A program made the translations under genes and the position numbers. A stretch of DNA of 64,000 nt from the NCBI RefSeq assembly GCF_030348825.1, contig NZ_JAUCES010000005.1, positions 868,001 through 932,000 on the forward strand, read 5' to 3'. This DNA is from Fictibacillus sp. b24 (GTDB lineage Bacteria > Bacillota > Bacilli > Bacillales > Fictibacillaceae). The notes beneath the pieces are model-generated. The model was not told the DNA's origin, searched no databases, and saw only the letters and a list, made by a program, of their open reading frames with translations. Positions 1 through 11,177 of the stretch are shown here, one piece after another; positions within the stretch are counted from its first letter, which is position 1; each line of letters opens with the position of its first letter.

Positions 1-692
1 CGGTTCCAAAGACAGATAAGATTGTTGGGCCAGGTAATATTTTCGTAGCACTGGCGAAAAGAGAAGTATTTGGCGTCTGTGACATCGATATGATTGCAGG
101 ACCGAGCGAAATTGCAGTATTAGCTGATGAAACCGCAAATGCGCGATATATTGCAGCAGATCTATTGTCACAAGCAGAGCACGATCCGCGTTCTGCAGCT
201 GTACTCGTAACAACTTCAAAAGAGCTTGCTGAAAAAGTTTCAACTGAGGTGGAGGAACAGCTTGCTGATCTTCCAAGACAAGATATCGCCATGCAGGCAA
301 TTCAGGACTATGGAGCCATCTATATTGTCAATTCACTTCAAGAAGGCGCAGATGTAATCAACCAGCTAGCACCTGAACACTTAGAGATCATGACGAAAGA
401 TCCAATGAGTCTTCTCGGAAAAATTAAACACGCCGGAGCTATTTTTCTTGGAGAATATAGCTCAGAGCCTGTTGGAGATTACTTTGCAGGCAGCAACCAC
501 GTTCTCCCTACGAGTGGGACAGCACGATTTTCAAGTCCGCTAAACGTGGATGATTTTACGAAAAAATCAAGCGTTATCAGATATAGTGAACAAGCAATCA
601 ACGAAAATGGCCGTAAAATTTCAGCATTTGCCCGCTTAGAGGGATTAGAAGCGCATGCGAGAGCGATCGATTTTCGACTGGAGGACAAGTAA
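1..692 (+). CDS. hisD: Histidinol dehydrogenase, 3' part (5' end outside window)
   Basis: Catalyses the last two steps of histidine synthesis, the NAD-dependent oxidation of L-histidinol to L-histidine in the cytoplasm. The reading frame is open from base 3, so only the C-terminal ~229 residues of a protein usually about 430 long are present. Visible HisD signatures are [17 protein letters not shown] near the window edge, [15 protein letters not shown], the PEHLEIM motif carrying the catalytic Glu/His pair, and the [17 protein letters not shown] segment. The stop codon is followed directly by the hisB start, consistent with a single his transcript. The family call is secure; the missing N-terminus is a window-edge effect, not a truncation. 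Confidence 0.97.
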   Translation, partial: VPKTDKIVGPGNIFVALAKREVFGVCDIDMIAGPSEIAVLADETANARYIAADLLSQAEHDPRSAAVLVTTSKELAEKVSTEVEEQLADLPRQDIAMQAIQDYGAIYIVNSLQEGADVINQLAPEHLEIMTKDPMSLLGKIKHAGAIFLGEYSSEPVGDYFAGSNHVLPTSGTARFSSPLNVDDFTKKSSVIRYSEQAINENGRKISAFARLEGLEAHARAIDFRLEDK

Positions 693-1289
693 ATGGAAAA
701 GCAGCTGCGACAACATACGATTGAACGGAATACAAAAGAAACACAAATCAGTTTGTCTTTAGACATCGACGGAGAAGGACAAGCGGATATTCAAACACCC
801 GTCCCATTCCTAAACCATATGTTAGATGCGATTGCGCGCCACGGACATTTTGATCTGACGGTAAATGCAGCAGGAGACGTTGAGATCGATGACCATCATA
901 CAACAGAAGATGTAGGGATCTGCCTTGGACAAGCCATTCAAGGAGCACTAGGTGATAAGCGCGGGATTAAACGTTATGGAAATGCGTTTGTGCCGATGGA
1001 CGAAACGCTGGCTCAAGTCGTGATTGATCTATCAAACCGTCCTCATCTAGAGTTTCGGGCAGAGTTTCCGAGTCAAAAAGTAGGGACATTCGATACAGAA
1101 CTCGTGCATGAATTTTTCTGGAAGCTCGCACTCGAAGCAAGAATGAACCTTCATGTGATCGTTCACTATGGCTCAAACACGCACCATATCATTGAAGCGA
1201 TTTTTAAAGCTTTTACAAAAGCATTAGATGAAGCAACACAGATCGATCCACGTGTAAAAGGAGTGCCTTCTACGAAAGGAATGTTATAA
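693..1289 (+). CDS. hisB: Imidazoleglycerol-phosphate dehydratase
   Basis: Dehydrates imidazole glycerol phosphate to imidazole acetol phosphate (sixth step of histidine synthesis), a Mn-dependent cytoplasmic enzyme. At 198 residues it is the usual monofunctional length, with no fused phosphatase. Both metal-binding His-rich motifs are present: [14 protein letters not shown] around residues 69-82 and [15 protein letters not shown] around 159-173. The ATG starts immediately after the hisD stop and the hisH ATG follows the hisB stop with no gap, so translation is probably coupled along the operon. Confidence 0.97.
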   Translation: MEKQLRQHTIERNTKETQISLSLDIDGEGQADIQTPVPFLNHMLDAIARHGHFDLTVNAAGDVEIDDHHTTEDVGICLGQAIQGALGDKRGIKRYGNAFVPMDETLAQVVIDLSNRPHLEFRAEFPSQKVGTFDTELVHEFFWKLALEARMNLHVIVHYGSNTHHIIEAIFKAFTKALDEATQIDPRVKGVPSTKGML

Positions 1290-1931
1290 ATGATCGGAAT
1301 TATTGACTATGGAATGGGCAATCTTCACTCTGTCTGTTCCGCTTTAAAAAGAATCAACCAACCTTACATCCTTTCTGGCAATCCAGAGGAACTTCATGAA
1401 GTCGATGGGTTGCTGCTTCCTGGAGTAGGTTCCTTTAAAGACGCGATGACTGAATTGGAGAAAACGGGACTCGCTGATTTTATAAAAAAAGAAGCAGCTG
1501 GCGGGAAGCCTCTCATGGGCATCTGCCTTGGCATGCAGCTGCTGTTTGATGAAAGTACTGAGAACGGCTTAACTAAAGGCCTTGGACTTCTTCCGGGAAA
1601 AGTAGAGCGTTTTTCAGGAACAACGAGTGAGGGCAGTTCGTATAAAGTGCCACATATGGGGTGGAACAATCTTAACTTTTTACAAAATGATCAGCCGTTA
1701 TTGAGAGGCTTAGATGAAGGATATGTTTATTTCGTACATTCCTTTGTCGTGCAAACTGAAAATCGAGAAGTTCTAGCAGCGGTTGCTAACTATGAAGACG
1801 TTGAAGTTCCGGCTGTTGTAGGAAGCGGAAGAATTATGGGTACGCAGTTTCACCCTGAAAAAAGCTCTGAAACGGGCATGGGAATGCTGCAAAATTTTTG
1901 CCGTTTTGTTGAGGAGGGAAAACAAAGATGA
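1290..1931 (+). CDS. hisH: Imidazole glycerol phosphate synthase, glutamine amidotransferase subunit
   Basis: Class I glutamine amidotransferase that releases ammonia from glutamine and channels it to HisF. The catalytic triad can be read directly: Cys79 in GICLGMQLL, and His188 and Glu190 in [10 protein letters not shown]. The oxyanion region PGVGSF lies near residue 45. Length (213 residues) is normal. The stop overlaps the hisA start by four bases (ATGA at 1928-1931), typical of coupled his genes. The partner HisF is two genes downstream in the same operon. Confidence 0.97.
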   Translation: MIGIIDYGMGNLHSVCSALKRINQPYILSGNPEELHEVDGLLLPGVGSFKDAMTELEKTGLADFIKKEAAGGKPLMGICLGMQLLFDESTENGLTKGLGLLPGKVERFSGTTSEGSSYKVPHMGWNNLNFLQNDQPLLRGLDEGYVYFVHSFVVQTENREVLAAVANYEDVEVPAVVGSGRIMGTQFHPEKSSETGMGMLQNFCRFVEEGKQR

Positions 1932-2659
1932 GTTCATTTATACTGTATCCAGCCATTGATATGCGTAACGGAAAATGTGTAAGGCTGATGCAAGGAGACT
2001 ATAATCAAGAAACGATCTACGGAGATTCTCCGTTTGATATGGCCAAACAGTTTGCGGATCAAGGGGCAGAGTGGATTCATATGGTTGACCTCGATGGTGC
2101 AAAGGACGGCCGAAAAATCAATCACGAGCATGTGCTGCGTGTTGCAAAAGAACTTACCGCGAAAGTCCAGATCGGTGGAGGCATTCGTTCGATGGAAGAT
2201 GTCTCTTATTATTTGGATGCTGGAGTTGACCGTGTGATCTTAGGCAGTGCCGCTGTTTCTGACCCGGATTTCGTTAGAGAAGCATTAGCTCAGTATGGTG
2301 GATCTAGAGTGGCAATTGGACTCGATGCACGTGATGGTTTTGTAGCAACAGAAGGATGGCTAGAAACTTCGCATATTAGAGCAATCGACTTAGCGAAACG
2401 GCTTGTGGAAGAAGGTGCGGAAACCTTTATTTTTACCGATATTTCGAAGGACGGTATGTTGCAAGGGCCGAACGTGGAAGCAATCGGCGAATTAGCCGGT
2501 ATCACAGGAAAAGAAGTCATTGCATCAGGCGGTGTAAGCTCTATCGAGGACCTCGTGAACTTAAAAAATGATGATCGTAAAATTGCAGGTGCTATAATCG
2601 GAAAAGCCTTGTACACAGATCGTTTCACATTGTCAGATGCGTTAGGAAGTGTGAAGTAA
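1928..2659 (+). CDS. hisA: ProFAR isomerase (HisA)
   Basis: Isomerises N'-phosphoribosyl-formimino-AICAR ribonucleotide (ProFAR) to its ribulosyl form, PRFAR, an Amadori rearrangement on a TIM barrel. Both half-barrel aspartates of the HisA/HisF family are visible: Asp11 in [13 protein letters not shown] and Asp133 in AIGLDARDG. Phosphate-binding glycines appear in GGGIRS and SGGVSS. Length is 243 residues. It overlaps hisH by four bases and shares one base with the hisF start (TAATG). Confidence 0.97.
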   Translation: MSSFILYPAIDMRNGKCVRLMQGDYNQETIYGDSPFDMAKQFADQGAEWIHMVDLDGAKDGRKINHEHVLRVAKELTAKVQIGGGIRSMEDVSYYLDAGVDRVILGSAAVSDPDFVREALAQYGGSRVAIGLDARDGFVATEGWLETSHIRAIDLAKRLVEEGAETFIFTDISKDGMLQGPNVEAIGELAGITGKEVIASGGVSSIEDLVNLKNDDRKIAGAIIGKALYTDRFTLSDALGSVK

Positions 2660-3417
2660 TGCTGACTAAACGAATTATTCCTTGTTTGGACGTAAAAGAA
2701 GGCCGTGTTGTAAAAGGCATTCAGTTTCTCAATCTTGTTGACGCTGGAGATCCTGTTGAACTGGCGCGCTTTTATGACTCAGAAGGAGCAGATGAGCTCG
2801 TGTTTTTAGACATTTCTGCAAGTCACGAGGGACGGGAAACGATGGTTGAAGTAGTTGAACGAGTTGCGGCAGAACTAGCGATCCCTTTTACAGTAGGGGG
2901 CGGCATTAATAAACTCGAAGACATGAAGCGAGTTTTACGAGCAGGCGCAGACAAGGTTTCAGTGAATACTGCAGCCGTTTTGCGGCCGGAATTGATCACA
3001 GAAGGATCGGATTATTTTGGTGCACAATGTATCGTTGTTGCCATTGACGCAAAGTATGATGAAGAACTCGGCTCATGGCGCGTATATACCCATGGAGGGC
3101 GTAAACCCACTCAGTGGGAAGTCACTGAATGGGCGAAAGAGGCTGTCAACCGAGGTGCTGGAGAGATTCTGTTAACCAGCATGGATCAAGATGGAGAAAA
3201 GTCTGGATTTAACTTGGAATTGACTAAAGCCGTGAGTGAAGCCGTAACGGTTCCTGTCATTGCATCAGGCGGTGCCGGATCTTCAAAGCATTTTTATGAT
3301 GCTTTTAGAGATGGCAAAGCAGATGCTGGGCTTGCTGCTAGTATTTTTCATTATAAAGAAACATCGATTGCAGAGGTAAAGACAGAATTGCGAAAGTTGG
3401 GGGTGTCTGTACGATGA
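2659..3417 (+). CDS. hisF: Imidazole glycerol phosphate synthase, cyclase subunit
   Basis: TIM-barrel cyclase that uses HisH-derived ammonia to convert PRFAR into imidazole glycerol phosphate and AICAR. The catalytic aspartates are Asp11 ([13 protein letters not shown]) and Asp130 (VVAIDAKYD), and the phosphate-binding loops TVGGGI and ASGGAGS are intact. Length is 252 residues, as expected. The stop overlaps the hisI start (ATGA, 3414-3417). The product AICAR links the pathway to purine synthesis. Confidence 0.97.
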   Translation: MLTKRIIPCLDVKEGRVVKGIQFLNLVDAGDPVELARFYDSEGADELVFLDISASHEGRETMVEVVERVAAELAIPFTVGGGINKLEDMKRVLRAGADKVSVNTAAVLRPELITEGSDYFGAQCIVVAIDAKYDEELGSWRVYTHGGRKPTQWEVTEWAKEAVNRGAGEILLTSMDQDGEKSGFNLELTKAVSEAVTVPVIASGGAGSSKHFYDAFRDGKADAGLAASIFHYKETSIAEVKTELRKLGVSVR

Positions 3418-4058
3418 ATTTGGAAAAGCTGAACTTTGACGAAAAAGGACTGATTCCTGCTATAGTCCAGGATTATCAATCAAAAGAGGTACTGACAGTC
3501 GCCTATATGAACAGAGAATCGCTTGAAAAAACAATCGAAATTGGTGAAACGGTATTCTTTTCAAGATCACGACAGGAATTATGGCACAAAGGCGAAACAT
3601 CAGGAAACACTCAAAAAGTAAAAAGCATCCGCTACGATTGCGATCAAGACGCAGTAGTCGTTCTAGTCGAGCCTCAAGGACCGGCTTGCCATACAGGATC
3701 ATACAGCTGTTTTTCAGAAACGCTTTACAGTGCTGATGATAAAGCGGATGCACCAAACGCTGATCGATATGCGATTTTGACAGAGCTGCAAGAAGTCATT
3801 GCAAAACGAGAGCATGAGATGCCTGAAGGAGCGTACACAACTTACCTTTTTGAACACGGAGTCGATAAGATTTTGAAAAAGGTAGGAGAAGAAGCCGGAG
3901 AAGTCATCATCGCGGCGAAAAATCGTGATCCTGAAGAGCTGAAGTGGGAAGTTTCAGACCTTCTTTATCATGTATTGGTCCTTTTACAGGAGCAAAAGGT
4001 ACCATTGGATGAGATTTTAACTACATTAAAAGAAAGACATACGAAAAAAGACAACTGA
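3414..4058 (+). CDS. hisI: Bifunctional PRA-CH / PRA-PH protein
   Basis: Fused HisIE enzyme performing steps two and three of histidine synthesis. Residues about 1-110 form the phosphoribosyl-AMP cyclohydrolase domain ([15 protein letters not shown] and CHTGSYSCF, with the metal-binding cysteines). Residues about 115-214 form the phosphoribosyl-ATP pyrophosphatase domain ([15 protein letters not shown], with the acidic Mg-binding helix). It is the last gene of the operon. Its stop codon lies within the 5' arm of the terminator hairpin, a compact end typical of Bacillus his operons. Confidence 0.97.
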   Translation: MNLEKLNFDEKGLIPAIVQDYQSKEVLTVAYMNRESLEKTIEIGETVFFSRSRQELWHKGETSGNTQKVKSIRYDCDQDAVVVLVEPQGPACHTGSYSCFSETLYSADDKADAPNADRYAILTELQEVIAKREHEMPEGAYTTYLFEHGVDKILKKVGEEAGEVIIAAKNRDPEELKWEVSDLLYHVLVLLQEQKVPLDEILTTLKERHTKKDN

Positions 4059-4076
4059 GGGCTCTCGGTTGTCTTT
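4046..4076 (+). terminator. Terminator of the his operon
   Basis: The arms AAAAGACAAC and GTTGTCTTTT pair perfectly around a GC-rich loop that itself contains GAGggctCTC. The 3' arm ends in TTTT. The hisI stop codon overlaps the structure. Confidence 0.85.
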
Positions 4077-4130
4077 TGTGTGGAACAATATTTCTTTGGT
4101 AGTTCGGATAACACTTTGTTCATGAAAGTG

Positions 4131-4340
4131 GTTGATTTCCGTTCCAGGTGCTCGCTTTCCGCGGGGCAGGGCGGTGAGCCACATTTGTACGTTTTACGTA
4201 TAAGTGTCTCACCTGCCCGCCTCAATGGAGTATCCTTGCTCCTGCGTCTACAAGTAAAGACTAACGAAGCGTGCTTCCTCGTCGCATGCCTTTCGAGAAG
4301 CTTCTCAAGTGGTAGGCACGCACCTTGCACTCCAATCAAC
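4131..4340. repeat. Modular inverted-repeat element, copy 1
   Basis: Begins GTTGATTTCCGTTCCAGGTG and ends CACTCCAATCAAC, so GTTGATT/AATCAAC form short inverted ends. Inside are the block CTCGCTTTCCGCGGGGCAGG, a palindromic part (GGTGAGCC...GTGTCTCACCTGCCCGCC), and a module with a second hairpin (CGAAGCGTGCTTC, GAGAAGCTTCTC). It has no coding capacity and lies between hisI and the next gene. Four more copies occur at 7506, 22244, 34327 and 52529, in both orientations. Confidence 0.85.
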
Positions 4341-4538
4341 TTGACAATGAAGAAAAGAATCAAAAGCAATCATCTTTATTAATCAGAACCTTTCTTTAAA
4401 ACTTGAACTTGAATTTTTTATCGCTCCCAAAGCTATGCTCTCACTCGACTTTTCCTCCTACACCGCCCTCCATCATTTTTTGTCGAAACTTTCCTGCCCA
4501 TTATTTACAGTTTAAGGGGTGTTACTCGAATTAGCCTA

Positions 4539-4547
4539 TGTTATAAT
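4539..4547 (+). promoter_or_regulatory. Extended -10 promoter for the TPR gene
   Basis: TGTTATAAT is an extended -10 element (TG, one base, TATAAT). No good -35 is present at 17 bp. It lies about 75 bp before the TPR protein start and directly downstream of repeat copy 1. Confidence 0.5.
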
Positions 4548-4620
4548 TTTTGGGTTGAAAACTTTGTAAACTGTGCGATGAAGAAAAGTGAGTTTACATA
4601 GTAGATGGAGGAACTAAATT

Positions 4621-6246
4621 ATGCATAAACAAAAAAGTGCCAGTGCAGTCAGCGGCCGTGTTCTTCCCTTTATCCAGGATGGGGATTACTTTTTTGAAAA
4701 AGGAATAAAAGCCTATAACAGGCGTGATCTATATACAGCAAAAAAAATGTTTGAGCGGGCCGTTACCTTCCAGCCGGAAGAGCCCTCTTTTTTATGTCAG
4801 CTTGCATCAACGCTCGCTGAGATCGGTGAATATGAAGAATCCAATAAACATTTGTTAAGCGCATTAGAGCAAGCAGGGTCTGAACTCTCGGAATGTCACT
4901 TTTTCCTCGCGAATAACTTTGCGCACTTAGGGTTGTATTCGGATGCGGAGAAACACGCTTCTTTATATATCGAATACGATCCGGACGGCGAGTTTGTTGA
5001 AGATACGCAAGAACTCTTAGACCTGATTTCACTTGAAACAGGAAACAAGTCTGCCAATCTGCCTCTTTCTACAGAAGAGGAGTTGATCAAACTGCATGAT
5101 GAAGCTAGGCAGTCGATCGAACGGGGAGACCTGCCGCTTGCACAGCAGCAGCTTCGGTCAATCATCGCCGATCACCCAAAATTTTGGGCGGCTTATAACA
5201 ACTTAGCACTTACTCATTTTTATAAGAGCGAATTTGATGAAGCGATGGATGTTCTTCAGGATGTACTGGAAAAAAATCCAGGAAACCTAAATGCTCTTTG
5301 TAATTTAGCAATCTTTTTGTTCCATTTAGGAATGGATGAGCCTGGAGGAAAGCTAGTTGATCGCTTAAAGACAGTTCACCCGATGCACCCTGAGCACCGT
5401 TACAAGCTTGGTAATACGTTCGGGCTATTAGAAGAACATATTTATGCTAACAAATGGCTTCAAACATTAAAAAAATCGTCATTTGTTTACGATCCTGTCA
5501 CAACACATATGCTTGCGGTCTCGTATTATGCGCTTGGACAAAAAGAACTCTCTTTAAAGACGTGGAAAAAAGTGATAGAGCTTGATCCAGAAGGACATGT
5601 TGCGCCGTTTTATATGGAAAAAGCGATGAAGGATGAGCTGACTGTTTCAGGTGGAGACTATCAATATCGTGTGCCTTCAAGCAATCAGAACAAACCGAAA
5701 AAAGATCGTCAAATGAAAGCGATGGAACATATTCAGCAGGTACGTAAAGGACTGGAAAAAAATAAAATTACGCATTTATTTCTTTTGCGAGGGAATAAAA
5801 ATGAAGAGGCTTATGCAACCCTAAGTGATTTTTGCCTGCGTGAAGAAGAATCTCTTCTCGCTAAAGAGATTGCGGCAAACATAATGCTCGAACATCAACC
5901 CGAACTTTCAGTCAAACTAGCTCATGATGGAGAACTTGTAGAAGTAGGACGCCCCTCTGAAATCATTAGCGAGGCACTAGATGTTCTTCTTTTCATAAAA
6001 GAAAAAGGTTCAGCACTTGATGAACACGTTCTCTTTTATTGGTCAGAAGCGATTAAATTTGCTGAACTGTCTGGAGAACGAATCTTTGATAATCAAAAAG
6101 CGATCGCTGCAGCAATCGATCACTTAGCTCGCAAACAAAAGGGACGATCTACTCAAAAAGCCGTGGCTGAACATTATGAAATTTCGGTTTCTATGCTGTC
6201 ATTACGGATAAAAAAACTGATCGGCTGGGTAAATCGGGACGTCTGA
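4621..6246 (+). CDS. yvcD: Tetratricopeptide-repeat protein, YvcD-like, with C-terminal helix-turn-helix
   Basis: A 541-residue soluble protein with no signal peptide. TPR-like helical pairs cover roughly residues 20-130 and 150-340 (for example YNRRDLYTAKKMFERAVTFQ and FWAAYNNLALTHFYKSEFDEA). The last ~45 residues look like a helix-turn-helix (QKAVAEHYEISVSMLSLRIKKL), suggesting nucleic-acid binding or a degenerate regulator; this is inferred from pattern only. Position between hisI and trxB matches yvcD of B. subtilis, whose role is unknown. The ATG follows a strong site (GGAGG, 8 bases upstream). Expect a protein-interaction scaffold; no enzymatic motif is seen. Confidence 0.85.
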   Translation: MHKQKSASAVSGRVLPFIQDGDYFFEKGIKAYNRRDLYTAKKMFERAVTFQPEEPSFLCQLASTLAEIGEYEESNKHLLSALEQAGSELSECHFFLANNFAHLGLYSDAEKHASLYIEYDPDGEFVEDTQELLDLISLETGNKSANLPLSTEEELIKLHDEARQSIERGDLPLAQQQLRSIIADHPKFWAAYNNLALTHFYKSEFDEAMDVLQDVLEKNPGNLNALCNLAIFLFHLGMDEPGGKLVDRLKTVHPMHPEHRYKLGNTFGLLEEHIYANKWLQTLKKSSFVYDPVTTHMLAVSYYALGQKELSLKTWKKVIELDPEGHVAPFYMEKAMKDELTVSGGDYQYRVPSSNQNKPKKDRQMKAMEHIQQVRKGLEKNKITHLFLLRGNKNEEAYATLSDFCLREEESLLAKEIAANIMLEHQPELSVKLAHDGELVEVGRPSEIISEALDVLLFIKEKGSALDEHVLFYWSEAIKFAELSGERIFDNQKAIAAAIDHLARKQKGRSTQKAVAEHYEISVSMLSLRIKKLIGWVNRDV

Positions 6247-6297
6247 GCAGAATGATGGACTTTACTCCTATGAGCCGATAGGATAAAGATATAATAA

Positions 6298-7287
<990 letters not shown>

Positions 7288-7368
7288 TGTGATTGTAACA
7301 GTGGTGAAATAATTGTGGGGTAATATAAAAATAAGAAATTGACCCCCTTTTTATAAAGGCAAGACTTT

Positions 7369-7400
7369 GACACGGAGCTGTGCTTCGTGTCCTTTTTTTT
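7369..7400 (+). terminator. Terminator after trxB
   Basis: Ten-pair stem GACACGGAGC / GCTTCGTGTC (one G.U pair), loop TGT, followed by CTTTTTTTT. Confidence 0.9.
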
Positions 7401-7505
7401 GTGAGTTTTGGTACATGAAAAGCTTTTCAACTCTTTTTTTGCGAAAAGAGCACTTATGAAAGAATCTTTTCTCACTTGGTTTATTGGTTTTCACTTCATT
7501 GACAA

Positions 7506-7633
7506 GTTGATTGGAGTGCAAGGTGCGAGACTCCTGCGGGACAGGCGGGCAGGTGAGACACTTAAGAGTGAAGCGTCCAAATGTGGCCCACCACCTGCCC
7601 CGCGGAAAGCGAGCACCTGAAACGGAAATCAAC
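7506..7633. repeat. Modular inverted-repeat element, copy 2 (short form)
   Basis: Inverted relative to copy 1: starts GTTGATTGGAGTGCAAGGTG and ends GCACCTGAAACGGAAATCAAC. It contains only the basic modules, CTCCTGCGGGACAGGCGGGC and the AGGTGAGACACTTAAG...CACCTGCCCCGCGG palindrome, without the extra inserts of the other copies, so it may represent the core unit. It sits between the trxB terminator and the Nudix promoter. Confidence 0.85.
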
Positions 7634-7756
7634 AACTTTCAAAAACATCGTTGAAATTTCAGAGCTTAATTAATAGGTAATTTTTTCACATAATAAAAAA
7701 AGACCAATACCATAAATTAGAATGCTGAAATACGTCAATCCCTTGAGGCCTCTGTA

Positions 7757-7785
7757 TTGTGAGGGGTTACATAATTTAGTATACT
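7757..7785 (+). promoter_or_regulatory. Sigma-A promoter of the yvcI-crh cluster
   Basis: TTGTGA, 17-bp spacer, TATACT. A start near 7792 would give a short leader with GAGGTG before the Nudix GTG codon. Confidence 0.75.
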
Positions 7786-7817
7786 AACAAGTAGGACATA
7801 GCCCTGAGGTGAAACAA

Positions 7818-8276
7818 GTGCAAAGAGTAACAAACTGTGTGTTAATTAGAGATAATCAAGTGCTTTTGCTTCAAAAGCCTAGACGGGGCTGGTGGGTAGC
7901 ACCCGGTGGGAAAATGGAGTCTACCGAGTCTATTCGGGATTCTGTTATTCGGGAGTACCGCGAAGAAACTGGTATTTACTTGAAGAATCCTCAACTAAAA
8001 GGAGTCTTTAATTTTATTATTAAAGAAGGCGACAAAATCGTCTCTGAGTGGATGATGTTTACTTTTTTTGCAACAGATTCAGAAGGTGTTGCTTTAGAAG
8101 AATGTGAAGAAGGAATTCTTTCATGGAAATCTGTTGAAGAGGTTCGTGAACTTCCGATGGCACCTGGAGATCATCACATACTTGACTATATGACAAATGG
8201 AAGCAACATGATTTTTGGAACGTTTACGTATACACCTGATTTTGAATTGCTTGCATATCGCTTAGACCCAGCATAA
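7818..8276 (+). CDS. yvcI: Nudix hydrolase, YvcI-like
   Basis: Predicted nucleoside-diphosphate-X hydrolase of 152 residues. A complete Nudix box runs from GGKMESTES to REYREETGI (G-x5-E-x7-REUxEExGU), with the Mg-binding glutamates intact; it is preceded by PRRGWWVAPG. GTG at 7818 is chosen because GAGGTG (7806-7811) sits six bases upstream; an in-frame GTG at 7809 lacks a ribosome site. It is the first gene of the conserved yvcI-rapZ-yvcK-whiA-crh cluster. The substrate is unknown; relatives are annotated as 8-oxo-dGTP diphosphatase-like without proof. Confidence 0.9.
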   Translation: MQRVTNCVLIRDNQVLLLQKPRRGWWVAPGGKMESTESIRDSVIREYREETGIYLKNPQLKGVFNFIIKEGDKIVSEWMMFTFFATDSEGVALEECEEGILSWKSVEEVRELPMAPGDHHILDYMTNGSNMIFGTFTYTPDFELLAYRLDPA

Positions 8277-8327
8277 CTCTGGGCTAGCCGCATATGAATT
8301 GAACATAGCTAACTGGGGGGAAATGGC

Positions 8328-9203
8328 ATGGAAAGACATGATGTACAAATGGTGATTATTACAGGAATGTCAGGGGCCGGGAAGACGGTAGCCATGCAGA
8401 GCTTTGAAGATTTAGGCTTTTTCTGTGTTGATAATCTGCCACCTGCACTACTCCCTAAATTTGTAGAATTAATGCAAGAATCTGCTGGGAAGCTGAACAA
8501 AGTGGCCCTTGTAATGGATCTTCGCGGCCGTGAATTTTTTGATCAGCTGTTCTCAACGCTCGATCAATTAGCGGTCTCATCCGATGTTCAGCCGCAGATT
8601 TTATATTTAGATTGTAAGGATGCAACGCTTGTACGGCGATATAAAGAAACGCGCCGCTCACATCCGCTAGCGAAAAGCGGAAACCCTCTTCAAGGCATCA
8701 CGCAAGAGCGCGAGATGCTTGAAGAACTAAAGGGAAGAGCTCAGCAAGTGTTGGACACGTCCGACTTAAAACCGCTTCAGTTGCGTGAGCGAATCATTCA
8801 GCGTTTTTCAGCGAATGCGGCTCACCCTTTTACAATTAATGTGATGTCTTTCGGATTTAAGTACGGTATGCCGATTGATGCTGACTTAGTATTTGACGTT
8901 CGCTTCTTACCGAACCCTCACTATATTGAGCACATGAGACCAAGAACAGGACTTGAAGCAGATATTTCTGAGTACGTATTAAAATGGCCAGAAACAAACA
9001 TGTTCTTAGAAAAACTGCTGGATCTCCTGCATTTTATGGTTCCTCAATATAAAAGAGAAGGAAAGAGCCAGTTGATAATCGGGATCGGATGTACAGGCGG
9101 GAAGCATCGTTCTGTAGCTCTAGCTGAATATATCGGAAATGCACTTTCCAAAGAATATGTAACATTCAGCTCTCACAGAGATATGGGAAAGGATAAAGTA
9201 TAG
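8328..9203 (+). CDS. rapZ: RNase adapter / nucleotide-binding protein RapZ (YvcJ)
   Basis: P-loop protein of 291 residues. Walker A GMSGAGKT lies at residues 13-20 and the C-terminal RapZ signature [17 protein letters not shown] near residue 245. In E. coli RapZ controls glmZ sRNA decay; in B. subtilis YvcJ binds and hydrolyses nucleotides and affects competence, so the adapter role here is inferred. The start follows a GGGGGG ribosome site, and the stop abuts the yvcK ATG with no gap. Confidence 0.95.
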   Translation: MERHDVQMVIITGMSGAGKTVAMQSFEDLGFFCVDNLPPALLPKFVELMQESAGKLNKVALVMDLRGREFFDQLFSTLDQLAVSSDVQPQILYLDCKDATLVRRYKETRRSHPLAKSGNPLQGITQEREMLEELKGRAQQVLDTSDLKPLQLRERIIQRFSANAAHPFTINVMSFGFKYGMPIDADLVFDVRFLPNPHYIEHMRPRTGLEADISEYVLKWPETNMFLEKLLDLLHFMVPQYKREGKSQLIIGIGCTGGKHRSVALAEYIGNALSKEYVTFSSHRDMGKDKV

Positions 9204-10154
9204 ATGAAAAAGCAGCCGAAAGTGGTAGTGCTTGGCGGAGGAACAGGGCTTTCTGTTCTTCTCCGCGGACTGAAGCGCTATCCAGTTGATATCACTGCTA
9301 TCGTAACGGTTGCAGATGATGGCGGCAGCTCAGGAAGGCTGAGGAGGGATTATGACATGCCTCCTCCTGGTGATGTAAGAAACGTGATCGCCGCTCTTTC
9401 TGAGGTTGAGCCGCTTGTAGAAAAAATGTTTCAGCACAGGTTTAAAGTGGGCGATGGGATTACCGGTCATTCACTAGGAAACCTGCTTCTTGCTGCCATG
9501 CATGATATTACGGGTGATTTTTTAACCGGAATTCGGGAACTTAGCCGCGTTTTAAACGTAAGAGGTCAAGTACTCCCTGCTGCGAAAAACAGCATTATTT
9601 TATGCGCGGAGTTGGAAGATGGGACGATTGTACAGGGGGAATCTAAGATCCCGCTGTCGAATAAGAAAATCAAACGTGTTTTCTTATCAGATGAGAAGAT
9701 CGAGCCTCTTCGTGAGAGTGTAAAAGCGATACAAGAAGCAGACTTAATCGTCATCGGACCAGGAAGTCTGTATACGAGCATCTTGCCGAACCTTCTAGTT
9801 AACGGAATCTCTAAAGCCATCCGCGAGGCAACGGCACCTAGAGTGTATGTTTGTAATGTGATGACGCAGCCTGGTGAGACAACGGACTATACGGCAGGTG
9901 ATCACATTCAGGCATTGATTGACCATGTGGGCCACAATTTTATCGATGTTGTGATCGTGAACAATGAAACGATTCCTTCTGAATTTTTGGACCTTTATTT
10001 GGAAGAAGGCGCATCACAGGTTCAGTTTGATGAGGAACGGTTAAAGTCATTCGGAATCGGACTGGTCTGCGACAACATTATTCAATACGGTACGCTTGTA
10101 AGGCATGATGCTCAAAGGGTCTCTGACTTGCTGTTAGGACTTTTAGAAAAATAG
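9204..10154 (+). CDS. yvcK: Gluconeogenesis/morphogenesis factor YvcK
   Basis: CofD-like protein of 316 residues; the nucleotide-binding loop is [14 protein letters not shown] at the N-terminus, followed by [13 protein letters not shown] and PPPGDVRN. In B. subtilis YvcK binds UDP-GlcNAc and is required for normal cell shape on gluconeogenic carbon sources; it is a PrkC substrate. Its close linkage to rapZ, whiA and crh supports orthology rather than an F420 biosynthetic CofD function, and no other F420 genes are visible. Confidence 0.93.
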   Translation: MKKQPKVVVLGGGTGLSVLLRGLKRYPVDITAIVTVADDGGSSGRLRRDYDMPPPGDVRNVIAALSEVEPLVEKMFQHRFKVGDGITGHSLGNLLLAAMHDITGDFLTGIRELSRVLNVRGQVLPAAKNSIILCAELEDGTIVQGESKIPLSNKKIKRVFLSDEKIEPLRESVKAIQEADLIVIGPGSLYTSILPNLLVNGISKAIREATAPRVYVCNVMTQPGETTDYTAGDHIQALIDHVGHNFIDVVIVNNETIPSEFLDLYLEEGASQVQFDEERLKSFGIGLVCDNIIQYGTLVRHDAQRVSDLLLGLLEK

Positions 10155-10194
10155 TAAATGGTTTGTAATGGATGGAAGAGGGGTGGTGATGCAG

Positions 10195-11136
10195 ATGTCT
10201 TTTGCTGCAGATACAAAAAAAGAATTAACGCAGCTCGAACTGAAAGATTGCTGTAAAAAAGCTGAGCTGGCTGCTTTAATTCGAATGAATGGTTCCATCT
10301 CTTTCAGCAACAGAAAATTGATTCTGGATATTCCGACTGAAAATGCTGCTATCGCAAGAAGAATTTATACGCTGATCAAGCGTGTCTATCCTTATCACGT
10401 AGAGCTTTTAGTACGAAAAAAGATGCGCTTGAAAAAGAATAACGTCTACATTGTACGTGTTTCAGAAGAATCAAGAGCATTGTTGGAAGATTTGAAGATT
10501 ATTGACGGGGCGTTTACGTTTACCCGCAACATTGCAGAGGAATTTAATAAAAAAAGCTGCTGCCGCCGTGCATACATGAGAGGAGCTTTCTTAGCAGGTG
10601 GTTCGGTGAATCATCCAGAGACAAGCTATCATCTTGAGATTTTTTCAATGTATGAAGAGCATACGGTTGCATTGGCAGAACTGATGAACAAGTTTAAGCT
10701 TAAAGCTAAGGTTCTGGAACGTAAAAAGGGCTATATTATCTATTTAAAAGACGGAGAAAAGATTTCAGAGTTTCTAACCCTGATCGGCGCCCATCATGCT
10801 GTTTTGTTCTTTGAGGATATTCGAATTCTAAAGGATATGCGGAACTCGGTGAACCGTCTGGTGAACTGTGAGACGGCAAACCTCAATAAAACGGTAGGTG
10901 CTGCCATGAGACAGGTCGAGAATATCAAATTCATCGATGAACAAGTAGGACTTGAAACACTTCCGGATAAATTGCGCGAGATTGCGCAGCTTAGAGTGAC
11001 TCACCAAGAAATTACCCTTAAAGAACTGGGCGAAATGGTGTCATCCGGCACTGTAAGTAAATCAGGTGTAAATCACCGATTACGCAAGATTGATGAAATA
11101 GCAACGAAAATTAGAAGCGGTCAACCCATCAATTGA
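10195..11136 (+). CDS. whiA: WhiA-type DNA-binding regulator
   Basis: A 313-residue protein combining a LAGLIDADG-like N-terminal fold with a C-terminal helix-turn-helix ([20 protein letters not shown] and [11 protein letters not shown]). WhiA regulates sporulation septation in Streptomyces and affects cell division and chromosome segregation in B. subtilis. ATG 10195 is preferred because the protein then begins [12 protein letters not shown] as in relatives, with GGGGTGG at a sensible distance; ATG 10168 and 10189 are in frame but less favourable. It is followed by crh after about 40 bases. Confidence 0.92.
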   Translation: MSFAADTKKELTQLELKDCCKKAELAALIRMNGSISFSNRKLILDIPTENAAIARRIYTLIKRVYPYHVELLVRKKMRLKKNNVYIVRVSEESRALLEDLKIIDGAFTFTRNIAEEFNKKSCCRRAYMRGAFLAGGSVNHPETSYHLEIFSMYEEHTVALAELMNKFKLKAKVLERKKGYIIYLKDGEKISEFLTLIGAHHAVLFFEDIRILKDMRNSVNRLVNCETANLNKTVGAAMRQVENIKFIDEQVGLETLPDKLREIAQLRVTHQEITLKELGEMVSSGTVSKSGVNHRLRKIDEIATKIRSGQPIN

Positions 11137-11177
11137 TGTTTTAAATAGAGAGATAAGGTTAGAGGAGGTAAGGTAGA

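Noticed and set aside
4080-4382. Open frames on both strands across 4.0-4.4 kb
   Set aside because: They run through the his terminator and repeat copy 1 and encode low-complexity repeat translations.
7506-7633. Insertion sequence
   Set aside because: No transposase frame and only short inverted ends; a non-autonomous repeat is the better description.
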